This document shows positions 18,313 to 27,571 of a stretch of 64,000 bases of DNA, piece by piece. Location: assembly GCF_007859865.1 (NCBI RefSeq), contig NZ_SJPI01000001.1, positions 2,170,001 to 2,234,000 on the forward strand. Direction: 5' to 3'. The notes under the pieces were generated by a model. It saw nothing but the letters and a program-made list of their open reading frames with translations. It made no database searches and had not been told where the DNA came from. The translations under genes were made by a program, and so were the position numbers. The DNA is from Rubripirellula amarantea (GTDB lineage Bacteria; Planctomycetota; Planctomycetia; Pirellulales; Pirellulaceae). Position 1 is the first letter of the stretch. Each line of letters starts with the position of its first letter.

Positions 18313-19440
18313 ATGAACAGGCTCATTTGCATTGTCGCTTTGGCCGTATCGGTGCTGTGTGGTGTCACGGTTTGGGGACAGGAAAAAAGCGTTGAGCTGG
18401 AACTGTTTGCTCAACTCGATCAAGCGGTTGGAAACATCGCTTTCACACATGATGGAACATTGGTTCTAAGCCATCATCCTTTCTTTAAACCCAATGTACG
18501 CGTGGCGACCTACGATGCGACGGCAAACAAGGTTGTGCCGTTTCCGAACATGCAATGGAACACGCCTCGTGATGACAACGATTGGTATTTGGATGATGTG
18601 TTGGGTGTTCGGAACGACTCGAACGGCATGGTTTGGATGCTCGACATGGGCACTCGCAACAACATCATACCCAAGCTGGTCGCATGGGATACGCAAAAGA
18701 ACAAGCTGCACCGGATCGTCTACGTTCCGCCGCCCGCAAGTCTAAGCATTTCGCAACTCAATGACTTTGTGATTGATCAAAAACGGAATCTGATTGTGAT
18801 TGCTGATGAAGGAATCGCCCGCGGTGGCGACGGATCCCAAGCAGCGTTGGTGGTAGTTGACCTTTCCACAGGAATGGTCCGGCGCGTCCTTCAAGGTCAT
18901 CCTTCGACGGCTGCCGACCGTAAAATGCCGACAAGGATCGACGGCAATCCGTTAAGTACTAGCGTCAACGGCAAGATGACGCCAATCTTCGTGGGAGCCG
19001 ATGGCATCACGCTCGATGCGAACAACGAGTGGCTGTATTTTTGTCCGCTCAACGGAGACAAGATTTACCGCCTTCCGATCGCTGCACTCGCCGATCACGA
19101 GATGACGAACGATCAACTCGGCGCAACGGTTGAAACTTACGGTGACAAAGTCAACAACGGTGGCCTTTCCATTGACCGGTGGGACAACCTCTATTTTACC
19201 AACGTTGGCAGTCACAGCATCGGCTTTGTTTCTGCTCACGACCGCAAGTATTCAGAGATCGCATCCGATGTGAAGATGCAGTGGCCTGACGGAATCAGTT
19301 ACCGGCAAGACGGTTACATGTACGTTTCAGCCGCTCAGGTTCACTGGGGGTCGGCGTTCAATGACGGAAAAGACAAGACATCGAGACCGTTTTACATCTT
19401 TCGCTTCAAGCCGTTTGGTGAAGGGATTTTGGGACGGTAG
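18313..19440 (+). CDS. Secreted yellow/major royal jelly-like protein
   Basis: The 375-residue product has a signal peptide (MNRLICIVALAVSVLCGVTVWG, cut near GQ-EK) and then a beta-propeller-like sequence of the MRJP/yellow family. Recognisable blocks are FPNMQWNTP, DDVLGVRNDSNGMVWMLDMG, DFVIDQKRNLIVIAD, GADGITLDANNEWLYFCPLNG and QWPDGISYRQDGYMYVSAAQ. Bacterial relatives are annotated as L-dopachrome tautomerase-related or as ligand-binding propellers; an enzymatic activity is not established. It precedes an oxidoreductase and a small monooxygenase on the same strand with gaps of 42 and 50 bases, so the three probably form an operon handling small aromatic or quinone-like compounds (inference). 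Confidence 0.88.
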   Translation: MNRLICIVALAVSVLCGVTVWGQEKSVELELFAQLDQAVGNIAFTHDGTLVLSHHPFFKPNVRVATYDATANKVVPFPNMQWNTPRDDNDWYLDDVLGVRNDSNGMVWMLDMGTRNNIIPKLVAWDTQKNKLHRIVYVPPPASLSISQLNDFVIDQKRNLIVIADEGIARGGDGSQAALVVVDLSTGMVRRVLQGHPSTAADRKMPTRIDGNPLSTSVNGKMTPIFVGADGITLDANNEWLYFCPLNGDKIYRLPIAALADHEMTNDQLGATVETYGDKVNNGGLSIDRWDNLYFTNVGSHSIGFVSAHDRKYSEIASDVKMQWPDGISYRQDGYMYVSAAQVHWGSAFNDGKDKTSRPFYIFRFKPFGEGILGR

Positions 19441-19482
19441 AAACTCGATCGACGAAGTGGGCTCTAATCACGAGAGATTCAA

Positions 19483-20499
19483 ATGAAAGCTGTTGGACTG
19501 ACACGTTACCTTCCAATCGACGACCCAAATTCGTTGATGGACCTTCAACTCGACAAGCCAAAGGCCATGGGGCATGACCTATTAGTCGCGACAAAAGCGA
19601 TCGCGGTGAACCCGGTGGACTACAAGGTTCGTGCACCTAAAGACACGATCGAGGACTCGCCGAAGGTCCTTGGCTATGACGCTTCGGGCGTCGTCGAAGA
19701 GATCGGGCCGGACGTGACGCTCTTTAAGCCGGGCGACGAAGTTTTTTACGCTGGTGATATCACTCGACAAGGAACGAATTCCGAATTTCATCTGGTCGAT
19801 GAACGTATCGTCGGTGCGAAACCGCAGTCACTTGATTTCGCTCATGCCGCAGCGTTGCCGTTGACATCGATTACTGCTTTTGAAGCCTTCTTTGATCGGC
19901 TGGGCATTGATGTTAACGGAGCGAACAAGGGCGAAACGATTCTCATCATTGGTGGAGCCGGAGGTGTCGGTTCGATTGGCATTCAGCTCGCTAAGATTGC
20001 TGGCCTGACCGTTATCGCAACCGCTTCCCGATCAGAGACGATTCAGTGGGTCACCGATCTCGGATCTGATCACATCGTCAATCATCACGAACCGCTTCGA
20101 CCGCAGATCGAAAAGCTCGGTATGAAGTATGTTGACTACATCGCCATGTTCAACGACACCGACGGGCATTGGGTGGCAGCGACGGATTTGATCCGCCCGC
20201 AAGGGCACATCGTCGCGATCGTTGAAAACAGTAAGCCATTGGATCAACAGAACATGAAGTTGAAAGCTGCGTCGCTATCGTGGGAGTTCATGTTCGCACG
20301 TTCGATGTTCCAGACTCCTGATATGATCGAGCAACATCGTTTGCTAAATCGTGTTGCCGGCTGGATCGACGAGGGACGTATTCGAGCAACGGCAAACAAC
20401 GTTGTCACGCCTATCAATGCCGCGAACCTACGTGATGCTCATGCCAAGCTTGAGTCCGGAAAGGCGATTGGCAAGATCGTTCTTGAAGGTTGGCGGTAG
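19483..20499 (+). CDS. Zinc-type alcohol dehydrogenase-like / quinone oxidoreductase
   Basis: The 338-residue product belongs to the MDR superfamily, zinc-binding-ADH-like subgroup. It has the GroES-like N-terminal domain with NPVDYKVRAP and LGYDASGVVEEIG, and a Rossmann domain with IIGGAGGVGSIGIQLAK for NADPH. The Cys/His zinc ligands of true alcohol dehydrogenases are not evident, which favours a quinone- or enone-reductase activity using NADPH. The ATG at 19483 is chosen. It lies between the MRJP-like gene and an ABM-domain monooxygenase, a pairing often seen for quinone detoxification. Confidence 0.9.
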   Translation: MKAVGLTRYLPIDDPNSLMDLQLDKPKAMGHDLLVATKAIAVNPVDYKVRAPKDTIEDSPKVLGYDASGVVEEIGPDVTLFKPGDEVFYAGDITRQGTNSEFHLVDERIVGAKPQSLDFAHAAALPLTSITAFEAFFDRLGIDVNGANKGETILIIGGAGGVGSIGIQLAKIAGLTVIATASRSETIQWVTDLGSDHIVNHHEPLRPQIEKLGMKYVDYIAMFNDTDGHWVAATDLIRPQGHIVAIVENSKPLDQQNMKLKAASLSWEFMFARSMFQTPDMIEQHRLLNRVAGWIDEGRIRATANNVVTPINAANLRDAHAKLESGKAIGKIVLEGWR

Positions 20500-20549
20500 A
20501 CTATCCACGCAGAACTGCATCTTTCACATCCACCAAGAGGAAACCCAAC

Positions 20550-20840
20550 GTGGCCAAGCTAACCATCGTCGCCAATATCAAAGTTAAACCCGACCATATC
20601 AATGCTGTGAAAGCGGAGCTCGAAAAGTTGATTCCGATCACGCGAGACGAGGAAGGGTGTCTTCAGTACGACCTGCACCAGGACAATGAAAACCCGTCGC
20701 ATTTCATGTTCTACGAAAACTGGGAGTCGCGTGAACGGTGGCAAACGCACATGAACAATCAACACTTGAAGGACTACATGGCCGCCACGGACGGAATGGT
20801 TGAAGAACTAACTCTCAATGAGATGACTCACATCGGGTAG
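20550..20840 (+). CDS. Antibiotic biosynthesis monooxygenase-like (YgiN type) protein
   Basis: The 96-residue product is a small dimeric alpha/beta barrel of the ABM family: AKLTIVANIKVKPDHINAVK, the EEGCLQYDLHQDNENP motif, and FMFYENWESRERWQTHMNN. E. coli YgiN of this family oxidises quinols; others act on polyketides. GTG at 20550 is the start, with AGAGG nine bases upstream. An upstream ATG-type extension in frame (20490) overlaps the previous gene and lacks homology. The preceding oxidoreductase makes a quinol/quinone substrate plausible. Confidence 0.9.
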   Translation: MAKLTIVANIKVKPDHINAVKAELEKLIPITRDEEGCLQYDLHQDNENPSHFMFYENWESRERWQTHMNNQHLKDYMAATDGMVEELTLNEMTHIG

Positions 20841-20977
20841 CTCAGGCTTAGTGCCTTTTACTCTCTTGCCAACCCAGGCGGTTCGGCCTCACGATCGCAC
20901 AACGTGGATCTAAACACCCGTCAAGCGGCGTGGCTTCTTCACCATGTCGGATCATTCGAAGAACTTTGGGGAAAGCT

Positions 20978-22795
20978 ATGAACAAACGCGGCATCATGAT
21001 TTTTCGAACGAGCATCTTTTTCGCGGTAGTCCTTGTCGCCGCAGTGGTCCTTGTCGTCGCATTGCCAACGAAGACAGGAGCAGTCGAACGGCAGCGTAGC
21101 GTAAGTGGAAAGCCGAATGTCATCTTGATCGTTACCGACGACCAGGGTTACGGCGACATGTCATGTCATGGGAATCCTTGGCTGAAAACACCCAACCTGG
21201 ATCGACTTTGTGCCGAAGGTGTGAGCCTGGAAAACTATCACGTTGATCCCGTTTGCACGCCGACCCGCGCAGCCTTGATGACTGGGCGATATTCGACCCG
21301 TGTGGGAGCGTGGGACGTGGTCCAAGGCAGGCAGTTGCTTGCTGCCGATGAACGAACCATGGCAGATTTGTTTTCCGATTCCGGCTACCGTACCGGGATG
21401 TTTGGCAAATGGCACCTGGGAGACACGTGGCCTTACGCACCTCGCTATCGCGGATTTCAAAACGTCGTTCGCCACTTGGCTGGCGGCATCGACGAAATCG
21501 GAAACCCCATCGGCAATGACTATTTCGATGACACCTACTATCGAAACGGTGTCGCCGAAAAGATTGACGGATATTGCACGGATGTGTTCTTCGCGGAGTG
21601 TCAGCGTTTTATCACTCAGAAATCGAGTGAGCCGTTCTTCGCCTATCTACCACTTAACGCCATGCATAGTCCGCATACGGTAGCAGAGAAATGTTTTGCT
21701 CCGTTTGAAGCGAAAGGACATTCCGAGAAACGATCAAAGTTCTTCGGCCAGATCATTAACTTTGACGAAAACCTCGGGCGATTGTTCGATGTGTTGCAGG
21801 AGAATGAGCTAGACAAGAACACGATCATCATCTTCATGGGCGATAACGGCACCGCCGAAGGTTCAAACGGTCGGGTACCCGATGACGGCTTCAACGCTGG
21901 CATGCGTGGGAAGAAGGGAGGTGTTTACGAGGGCGGGCACCGAGTCGCATGCTTCGTACGTTGGCCCGGCCAATTGGATGCTGGACACCAAGTTCAATCA
22001 TTGGCCTCTTGCCGAGATTGGTTGCCCACTCTGGTTGATCTATGTGGACTGGATTCTCGTGAGGCCAAACCGTTTGACGGGCAGAGCTTGAAACCTTTGC
22101 TAAAGCGTCCGGCTGACGGTTCAGGCGCAGACGACGGCTGGTCATCACGAACACTTTTCGTTCAACGGCAGCCTGACCAGCCCAGCCTTGTCGTTGATGG
22201 CAACGCGAGCAACCAATGGCGATCTTCTCATTACGCGGTGCTTACCGAATCTTGGCGGTTGGTTGATGGTGAACTCTACGACATTGGCAAAGACCCAAGT
22301 CAGGTGAACGATCTCGCGCGGCAGTATCCCGAAGTCGTCGATGATCTTCAGTCCAGATACCGTCAACACTTCGCGGATGTCTTTCAAGACGATGCCCCGT
22401 ATGTACGATTCCAACTTGGCGACGACCGTGAGAATCCAACCTTACTGACTGTGCGAGACTGGCATCCCACTCAAGGCGGTGTGATTTGGAAACAAGAGCA
22501 ACTTGGCGATGACGCTCTCGGCGTCAATGGTTTTTGGGCAGTGAACGTTACACAGCCTGGTCGCTACGCGATTCGACTGTCCCGATTCCCTGACGATTCG
22601 CCTGCGTCGATGAGGGCAACCAAAGCCGTGATTCAAATTGGTGACTTGAAATTTGAAAAACAGCTCGACAAAGATGACAGGTCAGTCACGTTCGAGATCG
22701 AGCTGCCAGCAGGTCCAGCGATCCTGCAGACTTGGCTCAGTGACGATCGCAACGTGGTCCGTGGTGCCTATTTCGTCCGCGTGGACAAACAATGA
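20978..22795 (+). CDS. Secreted arylsulfatase (type I sulfatase)
   Basis: The 605-residue product removes sulfate esters, most likely from sugars or polysaccharide. It has a membrane-spanning signal segment ([17 protein letters not shown], residues 15-31) and then the sulfatase fold beginning [15 protein letters not shown] with the metal-binding Asp pair at 54-55. The catalytic CTPTR motif at 93-97 includes the Cys that a formylglycine-generating enzyme converts. GKWHLGD and [13 protein letters not shown] carry further active-site residues. The final 130 residues form a beta-rich accessory part. ATG at 20978 has GGGGA upstream; the frame is open to 20930. A GH16 enzyme lies next door in convergent orientation, so both probably act on a sulfated galactan. 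No modifying-enzyme gene is in the window. Confidence 0.93.
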   Translation: MNKRGIMIFRTSIFFAVVLVAAVVLVVALPTKTGAVERQRSVSGKPNVILIVTDDQGYGDMSCHGNPWLKTPNLDRLCAEGVSLENYHVDPVCTPTRAALMTGRYSTRVGAWDVVQGRQLLAADERTMADLFSDSGYRTGMFGKWHLGDTWPYAPRYRGFQNVVRHLAGGIDEIGNPIGNDYFDDTYYRNGVAEKIDGYCTDVFFAECQRFITQKSSEPFFAYLPLNAMHSPHTVAEKCFAPFEAKGHSEKRSKFFGQIINFDENLGRLFDVLQENELDKNTIIIFMGDNGTAEGSNGRVPDDGFNAGMRGKKGGVYEGGHRVACFVRWPGQLDAGHQVQSLASCRDWLPTLVDLCGLDSREAKPFDGQSLKPLLKRPADGSGADDGWSSRTLFVQRQPDQPSLVVDGNASNQWRSSHYAVLTESWRLVDGELYDIGKDPSQVNDLARQYPEVVDDLQSRYRQHFADVFQDDAPYVRFQLGDDRENPTLLTVRDWHPTQGGVIWKQEQLGDDALGVNGFWAVNVTQPGRYAIRLSRFPDDSPASMRATKAVIQIGDLKFEKQLDKDDRSVTFEIELPAGPAILQTWLSDDRNVVRGAYFVRVDKQ

Positions 22796-23102
22796 AAGAA
22801 CTAGAGCGAGTTGCAGTTGCGCCGTCTCACATGCTTACAGCAGTTAAAGTTAGCGCCGGTGAAAAGCTTCATCTCGTGTTCTTTGCAACGATGACAATCA
22901 GTCTTTCTTATCGGTGGTTTAGCAGAATGACTTCCTGACGCAGGATGTCGATCCAGGTCCAACCACTTTAGAAGCCATCGTAGGCGGGCGGTCGCTTCGA
23001 CAAGGGACCAGCGCGTCGGCGGCATTCTTAGTCGATCGCTATCGATGCCCATCAGTGTCGCGATTGCACTGGCCCGCTCGTTCGACGTTGTGGCTCGCAC
23101 AT
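22796..23102. other. Convergent intergenic stretch
   Basis: About 307 bases between the convergent sulfatase and GH16 genes contain no gene, repeat or clear terminator. A short minus-strand open frame (22801-23106) has no recognisable content. Confidence 0.4.
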
Positions 23103-24731
23103 TCATTGGGGTGATTGATCGGCTTGCCTTTGGGCGGTGAGCTTTCGAACAGCCTCGGTGATATTGCTTGGCTTGCTCGGGTCGGGTTTAGGCGTCCATT
23201 GGGGATCACCTTTCCAGTCCGGATGAGTCCACGCGCGTACGTAATCAATCTTGTAGTGAGCGGGGAACTCGCTGTCGTCTGGAAACGGCAACCACGACAT
23301 GATCTCCATATCGAAAATCATTTGCAGCGGAACATGCCAAGCAACATTTCGGGTCGTTCTTACGCAATGGCCGTCGACGTAGTAACGAATCCAGTTCGGT
23401 GACCAAACGAAATTGACCGTGTGGAAATCTTCGGACCACGCAAATGGGGCGTACCAATTGCCCCAGTTCGACCAATGCTCGCTAGTTTCGGGTTCCTTGA
23501 AGATGTGCATGTTCATCCCAAACTTCTTCTCAAACCCTTTCGCACCGGCGGGAAGTTCAAAGACATCGAGCTCGGTGCGCCGTTCAACCCCATCTTCATT
23601 CGTCGCACCTCCGTTGAACCACCAGGAACTTGTGCACGTCGCGTGAGCGGGGCGAATCCTAACTTCAAAGCACCCGTAAGTTAACGCGGTTTTGGAAACT
23701 ACTGCGGCAGCGGAATAGCCGTAGTAGTCTGCATCATTGTCGGCGTGCAGCTTTTCACGAGGTAGGGAATCATCTTTGCGAAGTGTCAACTGCAACATCC
23801 CATCCGCAACCTTGATGTTCTCGGGTAAGAACCTTGCGGGAGCTCGCCCGTGCCACGAAGGATAGTGATCCCACCACTTTTCTTGATCCAGTGAATCGCC
23901 ATCAAACTCGTCTGTCATTGCCGGATAAGGTTGCCAACCAGTTGCGTTAGCTTGGTCAAACAAAGGTGCATCAGTTGTCGTGTGCGTCAAGGATGGTGGG
24001 GTGTCACCTTCTCGAGTCCAACCGCCGGCGTCCCTCGCTGCGTCGACATTCCACTTTTGCGCGAGATAGTCTTGGACGGCTTCAAATTCAGAGGGATCCG
24101 AGAATGCTCGGTTGTAAATGAGGATCTCAGCCACATCCGCCTTCAATCCGCCGCCGGGCTGTCCAGGAGCGGTTGTGCCAAGAGTCATAGGTAACGAGGC
24201 GACTGAATCTTTGAAGCTAGAATAGATCGCTGCTGGGAATCCATGTCCTTTTCCTCGCGGCGTCAGTGTCATCGCAATGCCATTGCCCAGGTGATCCTTG
24301 TTGTCAGGTTCTCGGGCGGACAGAAGTCGTTGCCAGTCACCTCTATCGGCTTGTTCTTCGCCGCGTTGAGACACAACGAACACAGTTACCGGCGAGGTCT
24401 CGGGAAATAGAACCGGAGTGTGCAGCGGAGTTGGAGTGTCGCCGGGCGTGAATCGAACCATCGGACCGTCGCCCGAAATCAATAGGGGCCGGTTCTGGGT
24501 AGACGCAACTGCATGATGATCATGGCCCGACTTGTCGTCCCATTGCAGAACTTGATCGGCATCGATCTTAAGCGTTGACGTATCCGCAGCATCAAGCCAC
24601 AGAACAAGGTCCTGCTTAGGGAAATTCGATTCTTCCGCGAGAACCGAAATTGCGGACAGTGCTAGCGGTAAAGCGAGAACGAATGATCTCGGGACAAACC
24701 ATGGAAAATCGGAGCGATCTTTAGCGAGCAT
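23103..24731 (-). CDS. Secreted GH16 glycoside hydrolase with LamG-like domain
   Basis: The 542-residue product starts with a signal peptide (VLALPLALSAISVLAEES, cut near residue 33). Residues 37-230 look like a laminin-G/concanavalin-like domain (DLVLWLDAADTSTL to AEILIYNRAF). Residues 270-515 are the catalytic GH16 domain with ELDVFE (Glu387, Asp389, Glu392), the beta-bulge ExDxxE form typical of agarases, porphyranases and carrageenases. Other family patches are TYGCFEVRIRP, SSWWFNGG and HTVNFVWSPNWIRYYVDG. It probably cleaves a red-algal sulfated galactan outside the cell. The adjacent sulfatase supports this. ATG at 24731 is the start. Substrate is inferred, since the GH16 subfamily cannot be settled by eye. 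Confidence 0.93.
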   Translation of the reverse strand: MLAKDRSDFPWFVPRSFVLALPLALSAISVLAEESNFPKQDLVLWLDAADTSTLKIDADQVLQWDDKSGHDHHAVASTQNRPLLISGDGPMVRFTPGDTPTPLHTPVLFPETSPVTVFVVSQRGEEQADRGDWQRLLSAREPDNKDHLGNGIAMTLTPRGKGHGFPAAIYSSFKDSVASLPMTLGTTAPGQPGGGLKADVAEILIYNRAFSDPSEFEAVQDYLAQKWNVDAARDAGGWTREGDTPPSLTHTTTDAPLFDQANATGWQPYPAMTDEFDGDSLDQEKWWDHYPSWHGRAPARFLPENIKVADGMLQLTLRKDDSLPREKLHADNDADYYGYSAAAVVSKTALTYGCFEVRIRPAHATCTSSWWFNGGATNEDGVERRTELDVFELPAGAKGFEKKFGMNMHIFKEPETSEHWSNWGNWYAPFAWSEDFHTVNFVWSPNWIRYYVDGHCVRTTRNVAWHVPLQMIFDMEIMSWLPFPDDSEFPAHYKIDYVRAWTHPDWKGDPQWTPKPDPSKPSNITEAVRKLTAQRQADQSPQ

Positions 24732-25046
24732 AGAACTGACCTGAATCGTGAGGTGTCGAAGAAAAGGATGAGCAGAAACATAATAACCATCATCCAGATC
24801 GGGATGGGGTGTCGTATTCTCACGTTTAGAATTTGCATGGTCGAGCGAGCATCCACTTCCGGCGGCTCTTGCTTAAGGCTCGATGTGGACTTACGGGCTA
24901 CACCAATGCAGCCAAAACCTGCCAACCAAGTGACAACATCTTGGCAAGGCGTCGTGATACAAATAGCACCTTGCTGCACATGCAGTGCGGCGATTGCGAG
25001 GTCAGGTGATCTCGCGCGTCCAGTCCATCTGTAGTCGGAGAACTAG
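24732..25046. other. Divergent promoter region
   Basis: This 315-base gap separates the minus-strand GH16 gene from the plus-strand membrane protein. It must hold both promoters, but no element stands out. A GGAG at 25037-25040 is the ribosome site of the downstream GTG. Short frames here are not convincing. Confidence 0.4.
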
Positions 25047-25655
25047 GTGAGCAACAACCCGAACGATACCCAATCCTCTAGCGATCCCTTCGCCGTGAAT
25101 CCTTACGCTGCCACGTCGAATGTTGGCTCGGCGACACAAGGGGCGGAAGATGTGGAAGTCTATCGCCGACAGTACCTGCAACATGAGGCTTCGGTGAAGT
25201 CCGTTGGGATGCTGTACTACCTCAGTGCAATGCTACTGATTTTTGTCGGCGGTCTGATGGCCGCTCTGGCGTTCGCCGGACCTGGCAATGGAGGCCAGAA
25301 CCCTACGCCGACAGTGTTAATCGTCGTATTGGGGGCAGTCTATTTAGGGTTAGGGCTTTTCCAGTTCTTCGTTGCTCGTGGACTGCGCCGTTTTGAATCT
25401 TGGGCACGTATCGCAACTGTCGTTCTCAGCATTATTGGATTACTAGCTTTCCCAATTGGAACACTCATTTCCGCCTATGTGCTGTATTTGATGCTGAGCG
25501 AAAAGGGGCAGATTGTTTTCTCCGATTGGTACCAACAGGTGATGGAGCGGACGCCGCATATCAAATACAAGACGTCAATCATCGTGTGGGTCTTTGTTGC
25601 ACTCTTAGCTTCGATTGTGATTGTCGCCCTGATTGCTGCAGTCGGGACGGCATAG
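25047..25655 (+). CDS. Four-helix membrane protein of unknown function
   Basis: The 202-residue product has a hydrophilic N-terminal 50 residues containing the NPYAAT motif common before membrane domains in planctomycete proteins, then four hydrophobic segments: LYYLSAMLLIFVGGLMAALAF, VLIVVLGAVYLGLGLFQFFVA, VVLSIIGLLAFPIGTLISAYVLYLM and SIIVWVFVALLASIVIVALIAA. Between segments three and four is a cytosolic loop with SEKGQIVFSDWYQ. GTG at 25047 has GGAG six bases upstream. The family is found widely in planctomycetes to my knowledge, but function is unknown and no neighbour suggests one. Confidence 0.75.
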   Translation: MSNNPNDTQSSSDPFAVNPYAATSNVGSATQGAEDVEVYRRQYLQHEASVKSVGMLYYLSAMLLIFVGGLMAALAFAGPGNGGQNPTPTVLIVVLGAVYLGLGLFQFFVARGLRRFESWARIATVVLSIIGLLAFPIGTLISAYVLYLMLSEKGQIVFSDWYQQVMERTPHIKYKTSIIVWVFVALLASIVIVALIAAVGTA

Positions 25656-26053
25656 GATTTCTAATTGCTAGCACATTGGATTGGCTCCCCGCGCTAAGTT
25701 GCGATGGATTCTGTTGTCTTGGCGTTCAACAAACCAAGACTGAAATGGACCTAGGTGGAAATGGAATTGCGAATGTGACTGACCAGACGTGTCACAGCAC
25801 GCAGCGATAGTACTTGTGTCAGGGAGAGTGACTCACTCAAGACTGATCATCACCGGATCCAAGACGATCTCAGATTGAGACCGTCCGCTCATTAATCGAA
25901 CTCGCTGGACGATAGCGAGACACGCTTGTGAGAGGACCTCGACAAAATCTGTAAAAGTCGAGGACCGTGGACTTGAGAGAAACTCCGCAAATAGCAGGGA
26001 ATATTTCGAAAGTACCAAAATTGATGATCGTAAGACTTATGTCGCTTTCTCAA
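25656..26053. other. Intergenic region upstream of csrA
   Basis: Nearly 400 bases hold no convincing gene. The short minus-strand frame 25833-26018 has no recognisable domain. The regulatory sites of csrA start just beyond, at 26054. Confidence 0.4.
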
Positions 26054-26069
26054 TGGCACGGTATTTGAT
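26054..26069 (+). promoter_or_regulatory. Possible sigma-54 type promoter of csrA
   Basis: TGGCACG at 26054-26060 is a perfect -24 element; after the correct ten-base distance from the GG pair comes TTGAT at 26065-26069, matching the -12 TTGC element except A for C. The start point would fall near 26080, giving a 55-base leader before csrA. The C-to-A change at the -12 position is a real weakness. Confidence 0.4.
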
Positions 26070-26083
26070 GTACAGACATCAAA
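26064..26083. repeat. Perfect inverted repeat in csrA leader
   Basis: TTTGATGT at 26064-26071 and ACATCAAA at 26076-26083 are perfect reverse complements with a four-base spacer ACAG. It could be an operator overlapping the promoter or a short hairpin at the 5' end of the csrA transcript. It lies 53 bases before the start codon. Confidence 0.7.
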
Positions 26084-26135
26084 ACAAATCGTTTTTAGAC
26101 CTTACTCAGTTCACATTTACTCAGGGAAGTTTGCC

Positions 26136-26369
26136 ATGTTGGTTCTTAGTCGCAAAGAAGGCGAAAAGCTGTTGATCGGTGACGATATCGTTTTGACCAT
26201 CAATCGTATTTCAGGAAACCGTGTTGCCATCGGTATCGAGGCTCCACGCCAAGTTCGCGTTGTTCGCGGTGAACTCGAGCGTCACGAAGTTTCCGCTGGT
26301 GGTGACTCATCAGTCGCCGCAGCAGTCAACGATACGAACATCGCAGTTGCTAGCAAACCACACGCTTAG
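26136..26369 (+). CDS. csrA: Carbon storage regulator CsrA
   Basis: CsrA binds GGA motifs in mRNA leaders and controls carbon flow, motility and biofilm formation; in flagellated bacteria it can also repress flagellin synthesis. The 77-residue product begins MLVLSRKEGEKLLIGDDIVL and has the conserved RVAIGIEAPRQVRVVRGEL core; the last 20 residues are a variable tail. The leader contains CAGGGAAG about ten bases before ATG, a possible autoregulatory GGA site overlapping the ribosome site. fliW, its usual antagonist, is not in the window. The leader also has an inverted repeat and a possible sigma-54 promoter. Confidence 0.96.
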   Translation: MLVLSRKEGEKLLIGDDIVLTINRISGNRVAIGIEAPRQVRVVRGELERHEVSAGGDSSVAAAVNDTNIAVASKPHA

Positions 26370-26539
26370 GTTCGTCGCTTTGGAACGTGTTGCTGTTCGG
26401 TAATCGACCAGCGACCACGATGCTAGTGACCACCAAACTAGATGGGTTGGCCATGCGGCTTTCTTTATCTAGAAGTTCGTGAGTTCAACTGGTTGAACGC
26501 TTCGATGAAAAGCTCTTGAATGATGAGCTTTGGGCATTG

Positions 26540-27361
26540 CTACCCTGCAGTTGCCCTTAGATGGCTGACCGTAATTGCGCCACGAAAGCAGTGGTGGATG
26601 TCCGTGTCTTTGGCATGAGGACGTCCATGGAAATCGAGTTCGAACCGAACTGGATTGCCAGCCGATGATTTTTCGGAATGCAATGCGCCAAGTTCCACTC
26701 TACGCGGGATCGGGTTTTGATCGACGTCGCATTGAATTGTCGGAGGGATGGGTGTCGACTCTGCAAGTGCAGGCAAGTTGACATTCCACAATCGTTTTTG
26801 GCTGGTCGTATCGTCTAAATTGCGTTTAAAAGTAGCGATGATGGACTGCAACCATTCCGGGGCGTGATCCCAATTTTGGGGAACGTCGGGATGCCGCAGT
26901 TGAGAGACTGCCATCGCCGGGAGCCCTTGGAATGCAGCCTCACGCGCGGCCGCAAAGGTGCCACTGACCAGTAAGCATGCGCCAAGGTTTGCGCCTGCGT
27001 TGATCCCTGAGAACACGGCATCAACATCCGACGCCATGGTGGCGAGGGCTACGCGAATACAATCTACGGGTGTACCATCGATCGAATACCATTGGCTTGG
27101 AATGGTCGAGTGTCCGTTCGTCGCTTTATTGGGGAAGCCTTGTTGCGAACGCTGTTCTTCTACAAGGGTTGCTACGTCGGGTCGAGGTGTTAGCGTCAGC
27201 GATCTTCCGGTTGTGACGCTGTGTCCACACTCGCTTCGGCATTGGTCAGGCGCGACCACGATAACGCTATCGTCACTTGTTAGGTGACGGCGCAAGCTCT
27301 CGTATAAAGAGGCAAGTCCTGGTGCTTCGATACCGTCATCATTGGTCAATAAGAACTTCAC
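26540..27361 (-). CDS. surE: 5'/3'-nucleotidase SurE
   Basis: SurE is a metal-dependent phosphatase acting on nucleoside monophosphates, linked to stress survival. The 273-residue product shows FLLTNDDGIEAPGL at the N-terminus, with Asp8 and Asp9 as metal ligands. It also has VVAPDQCRSECGHSVT, SIDGTPVDCIRVAL and FSGINAGANLGACLLVSGTFAAAREA, the family signatures. GTG at 27361 starts exactly at family homology. The frame is open another 38 codons upstream, but that stretch holds a 23-base tandem duplication (27373-27418). Since 23 is not a multiple of three, this argues against it being coding. The C-terminal 60 residues are divergent from typical SurE. Confidence 0.93.
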   Translation of the reverse strand: MKFLLTNDDGIEAPGLASLYESLRRHLTSDDSVIVVAPDQCRSECGHSVTTGRSLTLTPRPDVATLVEEQRSQQGFPNKATNGHSTIPSQWYSIDGTPVDCIRVALATMASDVDAVFSGINAGANLGACLLVSGTFAAAREAAFQGLPAMAVSQLRHPDVPQNWDHAPEWLQSIIATFKRNLDDTTSQKRLWNVNLPALAESTPIPPTIQCDVDQNPIPRRVELGALHSEKSSAGNPVRFELDFHGRPHAKDTDIHHCFRGAITVSHLRATAG

Positions 27362-27372
27362 AGGTGGGTAAT

Positions 27373-27418
27373 CGCTTAGGTGTTGCAGACAGGAACGCTT
27401 AGGTGTTGCAGACAGGAA
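27373..27418. repeat. Perfect 23-bp tandem duplication upstream of surE
   Basis: The 23-base unit at 27373-27395 is repeated exactly at 27396-27418. It lies 12 bases upstream of the surE GTG, in its leader. Its length shifts any reading frame, which helps to fix the surE start downstream. Confidence 0.95.
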
Positions 27419-27571
27419 CATCGGAGAGCATTGAGCGAGGTAGATGTCAGGCACTAGTCGCAACGTCATTAGCATGTCGGCTAATGATCGCTCTGGCAGC
27501 TATATCGCTCTCACAATTATATTGCTGCCGCCAATCTATCGCCCCTGCAGATGGATTGGCTCACGATCTTA

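Noticed and set aside
27362-27475. 38-residue N-terminal extension of SurE
   Set aside because: It contains a 23-base duplication that is not a codon multiple, and SurE homology starts at GTG 27361.
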